Source of the DNA: JBKQVT01 sp963727245
Lineage (GTDB): Bacteria; Planctomycetota; Planctomycetia; Pirellulales; Thermoguttaceae
Assembly: GCA_963727245.1 (NCBI GenBank)
Contig: CAVSFO010000020.1
Location: 124,001 to 188,000, forward strand
Reading direction: 5' to 3'
Length of the DNA: 64,000 bases
The position numbers were made by a program, and so were the translations under genes. Positions 60,796-64,000 of the stretch are shown one piece after another. Within the stretch, counting starts at the first letter, position 1; every line of letters begins with the position of its first letter. The notes beneath the pieces were generated by a model. That model saw nothing but the letters and a program-made list of their open reading frames with translations. It was not told the origin of the DNA and searched no databases.

Positions 60796-61350
60796 TCATT
60801 CCACATCGGGGTCCCAACGCTCCCCATCGAGCCACGCTTCATACCACGCGAGGAAGTCGCGACGAGGCACCGTTGGGCAAATGCCCACGTCGGCGAAGAA
60901 CCACATGTTGCCCCTTTCGGGCCCTGTCACGATCAGTCGCCATTCCATACCGCACCCGCCTTCCGCCACGCAGATGTTGCCGTTCTGGGCGTCTGCGGAC
61001 GTTCCCTGTGGCGAAACAGGATCCGCCTCCCATATCCACTGTTCGGAAAATGGGAACGGCAGCGCAACGCGATCCGCGTTGAGTCGAACGGGGGCGGTTC
61101 GCGGCTGGACCTCGCGCAGCGGGTCGTAGAAGTACAGCAGCCAAGAATCGTACGGTCCCTCATTTCCGTTGCCGACGTGCAGCAGGAACGCCTTGTACTC
61201 TGAGGGCAGCTTGATGCCGTTTCGCTGTTCAAACTGCTCGATGGCCGCCGGCGAAAGGACGCGGCCAACCGAGATACCGCGCGTGCGTGCCTTTGCGAGG
61301 ATGCGCTCGGCCTTCACCTTCACCGGGGCATCACCGCCTGAAGAGCCCAT
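60796..61350 (-). CDS. SMI1/KNR4 (SUKH) family protein
   Basis: 184 residues, one frame, ATG 61350. SUKH fold signature: LSPAAIEQFEQRNGIKLPSEYKAFLLHVGNGNEGPYDSWLLYFYDP, later GCGMEWRLIVTGPERGNMWFFADVGICP and FLAWYEAWLDGE. In bacteria this family often gives immunity to contact-dependent or polymorphic toxins. No toxin gene is visible; an unknown small gene lies next to it. Confidence 0.85.
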   Translation of the reverse strand: MGSSGGDAPVKVKAERILAKARTRGISVGRVLSPAAIEQFEQRNGIKLPSEYKAFLLHVGNGNEGPYDSWLLYFYDPLREVQPRTAPVRLNADRVALPFPFSEQWIWEADPVSPQGTSADAQNGNICVAEGGCGMEWRLIVTGPERGNMWFFADVGICPTVPRRDFLAWYEAWLDGERWDPDVE

Positions 61351-61461
61351 GCAACGCGCTCCCGTTAGGCACGCAAATTCGAATCCGGCCGCCGACCCCG
61401 CGCCACCGTAATCAATCGCATTGTACCCACATCGTCGGAAGAGTTGTGGATGGATTGCAGT

Positions 61462-61945
61462 TTACCAGAGCTTCCACCAAGGCTTCGAGGACTTGGACAC
61501 AGGGTTTCCGCGCGCGGCGCCGCGCTGAGGACCTTCATATGCCTTTTCCAGTTCTTTAGCCCACCCGATGGCTTCTGTGCTTTCATAGATTCTGCCTTCC
61601 TGCGGGTCCACGAGCAAGCCGCCCGTCATCTCAGCTAAGACCGCCGCCGCGACGGCGGCGCTGAGGAATTCCTCCTGCGCTGAATGCGTGGAGAACATGA
61701 TCTGACAGGGAAACGATTCGGGTATTTCGAGTTTCGCGCAACTCGTCCGCGCCAAGCAGGGAATAAAGGTACTCGAAGCCGCCGGGCTTGCCCTGGTATT
61801 CGCATGGGAGCCAACCGCTCAATGCGGCGACATCGAATTCCGTGTCTATCTTGAGCGGAAATTCCCGCTCGGCAATTGCAGCCTGCCAGTGCTCCGGGCT
61901 GGGCATGCGCCCTGTTGGGAAATGAACGGACAAGTCAAAGGACAT
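61462..61945 (-). CDS. Hypothetical protein, possible immunity gene neighbour
   Basis: About 160 residues, ATG 61945. MSFDLSVHFPTGRMPSPEHWQAAIAE begins it; GFEYLYSLLGADEL, then IPESFPCQIMFSTHSAQEEFLSAAVAAAVLAEMTGGLLVDPQEGRIYES follow. One extra A in an A-run at 61732-61734 (plus-strand T run) breaks the frame; repair gives ELRELEIPESF. I do not recognise the family. Its position beside an SMI1/KNR4 gene suggests an immunity-type cluster, by inference only. Confidence 0.6.
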
Positions 61946-62614
61946 AATTCGTTTCCAGGTTATGGCGATAGCTCACGGATTCCCGACAGTCCAATGGATT
62001 ATGGGTCCCCGGTTGGTCCAGGTGACTTGTCAGGCGACCGGTGTGAATCTGCAATCATCAATCTGAAAATGAATGTCGGATGCCGTCCTCAAACAAACGA
62101 CGACGCAATCCTGAACCTCGTCAAGGACAGCCCGTCCAAAAGGCTCCGTGTCGCGGCGTTCGTAATCAATGCCGATAAGGTCATCTTCAGCATGACGAGC
62201 GTCTACAATGGGAAGGGTAAGGCACTTCAGTTCAACGCTGTGCCGTTAGCCTTTCTTTGCCGCGAGTGTCGAATTCGTAATTTCCCTCAACGTAGCGGGT
62301 GGGAGCCGCGTGTCAAGATCCCTTCGTTTTACAGCACCCAACCGACTGCGCCCGTCCTGCCTGATTTCCCGGCGGGGAGACGCCGAGATCGCCATCTCGG
62401 ATTTCAAGTCGTTGGAAGGCCGTCGGAACGTGCCAAGGTGTGAATATCTGATCCTGTACCTCGCGGATGCCCAGAGGTGATCGGGGAGTGCAACAGCGGC
62501 AGCAGGCGGCGGATGGCTTTCTCGTTTGGCCCCAGAATGGCGCGGCAGCAATCGCGAGCGCCGGCGGCAGCGTTCTCAAAGAGACCTACCGAACGTGCGG
62601 CAATCTTTGCCACA
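61946..62614. other. Lower-GC region without supported gene
   Basis: About 670 bases, visibly poorer in GC than the flanks. A plus-strand frame (61889-62443) exists, but it overlaps the minus gene, lacks a ribosome binding site and reads like no family. It may be decayed coding DNA or a junction left by gene transfer. Confidence 0.35.
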
Positions 62615-64000
62615 TCACTCGCCGTGGCCCCAGGCCCGGGGCGTGACGGGAAACATCGAGATGCGGAACTTCGTGCAGCCGTAAGGAATCAGGCGAATGG
62701 TCTCCGCCCGGCCCCCTTCGAGGGGCACGGCCGGCAGCGCCTGCACTTCCGTCGGGTTCCAGTCTACCGTTCGGGCTGGCACTTGCAACGACAGCGGCGC
62801 GCGGAGCGGCCAATCCCAGTGTCCGGGCATCGCGCCGCGCTGAACCTCGATATCGGCCCCCTGGCGCTGCGGCGCATTGTCCAAGGCGTACCGCCACCGC
62901 GCCGCCGGCAACGGCATGCCTGGGTCCTCGTCCGGAATCGCCAGGGCGAACAAGAGCGGACCATACGACACGCTGGCGTAGGGGAACCGGCGCTTCTCGA
63001 ACCATTCGGCGTGGATCATAGGCCCGATCCTTGTCCGCACCGCTGCCGGATATTCCGTCTCCATGCCGCGCGCCACCTGGACCGACATCGGGAAGGTCAG
63101 CACCGCGCGGTCGCCCTTGGCCCACGGCCGCTCGATGCGCACAAAGCCCTTCGCGTCGGGCAGGTCGCTCACCGCCGCACCGTTGATTGCGATCCGCGGT
63201 TGCGCGCACCAGGCGGGAATGCGGAAATAGAGCGGGAACGACGCGCGCCGCTCCGGGTCCACGGTCACGCGGATCGTCTCCTCGAACGGGTAGGCCGTGC
63301 GGCAAGTCAGTTTCACGGGGACGCGCGTGCCGACCAGGGCCGAGACCGTACAGGGGCCGTAGAGCGCGGCCGCCAGGCCCCGATCCTCCGTGGCCATCCA
63401 CATGTGGATCACGTAATTGGGAATGACGCGGTTCACAGTAGCGACGCAGCACAGCACTTGCGGAAACCCCAGGCGCGAGTAACGCAGCCACTCGCCCCCG
63501 CTGGGAAAACTGGGCAGGGACTCGGCAAGGATGCGGTTGGGGGACTGGTAGTAAGACATCGTGCGGAAGTCGCGGGCGATGGGCGCCGGCGCGGCATTGA
63601 AGAACAGTCGCTCGATGCGGTCGCCCCAGGTGCGATCGCCCATGATCCGGTAGAGCCACAGGCTCGACCAGAGATGCGCCTCGACGTTGCAGGTTTCCGT
63701 GAAGCGGAAGGCGCCGATGCCGGTGGGGAACTCTTGGCCCGAGTTCACGCCGTAGGGGAGCAGATGGTTCTGGTCCAACCAGCGGAAGGCGGCCAGCGAG
63801 GCGTCGCGGTGCTGCGACTGGCCCGTGGCCAGGTACATCAAGGCCGGCAGCCGCATCGCTTCGTTGACACCCACCGCATGGTTCGGCACGACACGGCCGG
63901 CGATCCACTCCCGCTCGGTCGCGGCGATCTCCGCTTGACTGACGGCTGCGCGGATCCGCTCCGCGATGCGGCGATCGCCGCTGAAGGAGTAGGTTTCGAT
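62615..64000 (-). CDS. GH127-type beta-L-arabinofuranosidase (DUF1680), 5' end cut by window edge
   Basis: The frame is open from the right edge (IETYSFSGDRRIAERIRAAV) to the stop at 62615, at least 461 residues. Zinc/catalytic residues of GH127 are visible: Glu and Cys in TETCNVEAHLW, and the Cys pair in QVLCCVATVNR, which correspond to the Glu-Cys and Cys-Cys ligands known in Bifidobacterium HypBA1. MGDRTWGDRIERLFFNAAPAP and the C-terminal beta domains fit. It would release arabinofuranose from plant or glycoprotein glycans. The start lies outside the window. Confidence 0.88.
   Translation of the reverse strand: METYSFSGDRRIAERIRAAVSQAEIAATEREWIAGRVVPNHAVGVNEAMRLPALMYLATGQSQHRDASLAAFRWLDQNHLLPYGVNSGQEFPTGIGAFRFTETCNVEAHLWSSLWLYRIMGDRTWGDRIERLFFNAAPAPIARDFRTMSYYQSPNRILAESLPSFPSGGEWLRYSRLGFPQVLCCVATVNRVIPNYVIHMWMATEDRGLAAALYGPCTVSALVGTRVPVKLTCRTAYPFEETIRVTVDPERRASFPLYFRIPAWCAQPRIAINGAAVSDLPDAKGFVRIERPWAKGDRAVLTFPMSVQVARGMETEYPAAVRTRIGPMIHAEWFEKRRFPYASVSYGPLLFALAIPDEDPGMPLPAARWRYALDNAPQRQGADIEVQRGAMPGHWDWPLRAPLSLQVPARTVDWNPTEVQALPAVPLEGGRAETIRLIPYGCTKFRISMFPVTPRAWGHGE

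Noticed and set aside
61889..62443. 185-codon plus-strand ORF
   Set aside because: Overlaps a better minus-strand gene, has no ribosome binding site and no recognisable pattern.

Overview
The window is high-GC bacterial DNA that fits a planctomycete, probably near the order Pirellulales. The evidence is family content: two BBP7-type outer-membrane barrels, PEP-CTERM surface proteins with the 'AEPGT' variant, a tandem-duplicated UvrA, DUF6717 and DUF434/DUF5616 proteins, and many short palindromic repeats of the kind common in that phylum. No rRNA, tRNA, CRISPR array, prophage or transposase gene was recognised.

Layout. 1-2.1 kb: the end of an EF-hand protein, a Ser-rich protein and a CBM9/DOMON-like protein. 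2.4-10 kb: two complete UvrA units in tandem on the minus strand, carrying palindromic repeats inside the reading frame and an unrecognised C-terminal domain. 10-20 kb: envelope and surface genes (BBP7 barrel, GT-C membrane enzyme, two PEP-CTERM proteins, second BBP7 barrel) with a MITE-like element at 14.2 kb. 20-31.6 kb: transaldolase, a SEC-C/TPR protein, ribD, a beta-helix protein, a DUF6717 protein, an overlapping small gene pair, infA, a large Gly/Met/Pro-tailed protein and lysA. 31.8-36.2 kb: an M48 protease, then a minus-strand ABC exporter operon (ATPase, His-rich FtsX permease, DUF4190/DUF3299-like protein). 36.4-39.3 kb: smpB, lipB, lipA and a cobalamin adenosyltransferase. 39.4-47.2 kb: TPR proteins, a small winged-helix protein, a candidate non-coding RNA, a second GT-C enzyme, argG and a C45/Ntn hydrolase. 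47.4-52.9 kb: hicBA, a DUF434 protein, a PEBP/YbhB protein, rtcB and a dynamin-like GTPase. 52.9-64 kb: a TPR protein, a TPR/CHAT-like protein, a small lipoprotein, small membrane and acetyltransferase genes, an SMI1/KNR4 protein, an unknown protein, and a GH127 arabinofuranosidase that runs off the right edge.

Two features run through the whole window. First, about 22 single-base indels break the frames of genes that should be intact (uvrA, tal, lysA, smpB, argG, cobO and others). Most look like one base added to a short run, which points to an unpolished assembly. CDS coordinates below span the reconstructed gene across these breaks. Second, at least ten families of short palindromic repeats fill the intergenic gaps. 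Some have entered coding sequence in frame (uvrA) or supply C-terminal tails (ABC ATPase, LipA, GT-C enzyme, GTPase).

Functionally this is mostly a housekeeping and envelope region: DNA repair, lipoate, riboflavin, lysine, arginine and cobalamin steps, translation (IF-1, SmpB, RtcB), surface display and export. Islands with a defence or toxin-antitoxin flavour lie at 26.9-27.7 kb, 47.4-47.9 kb and 60.8-62.6 kb.
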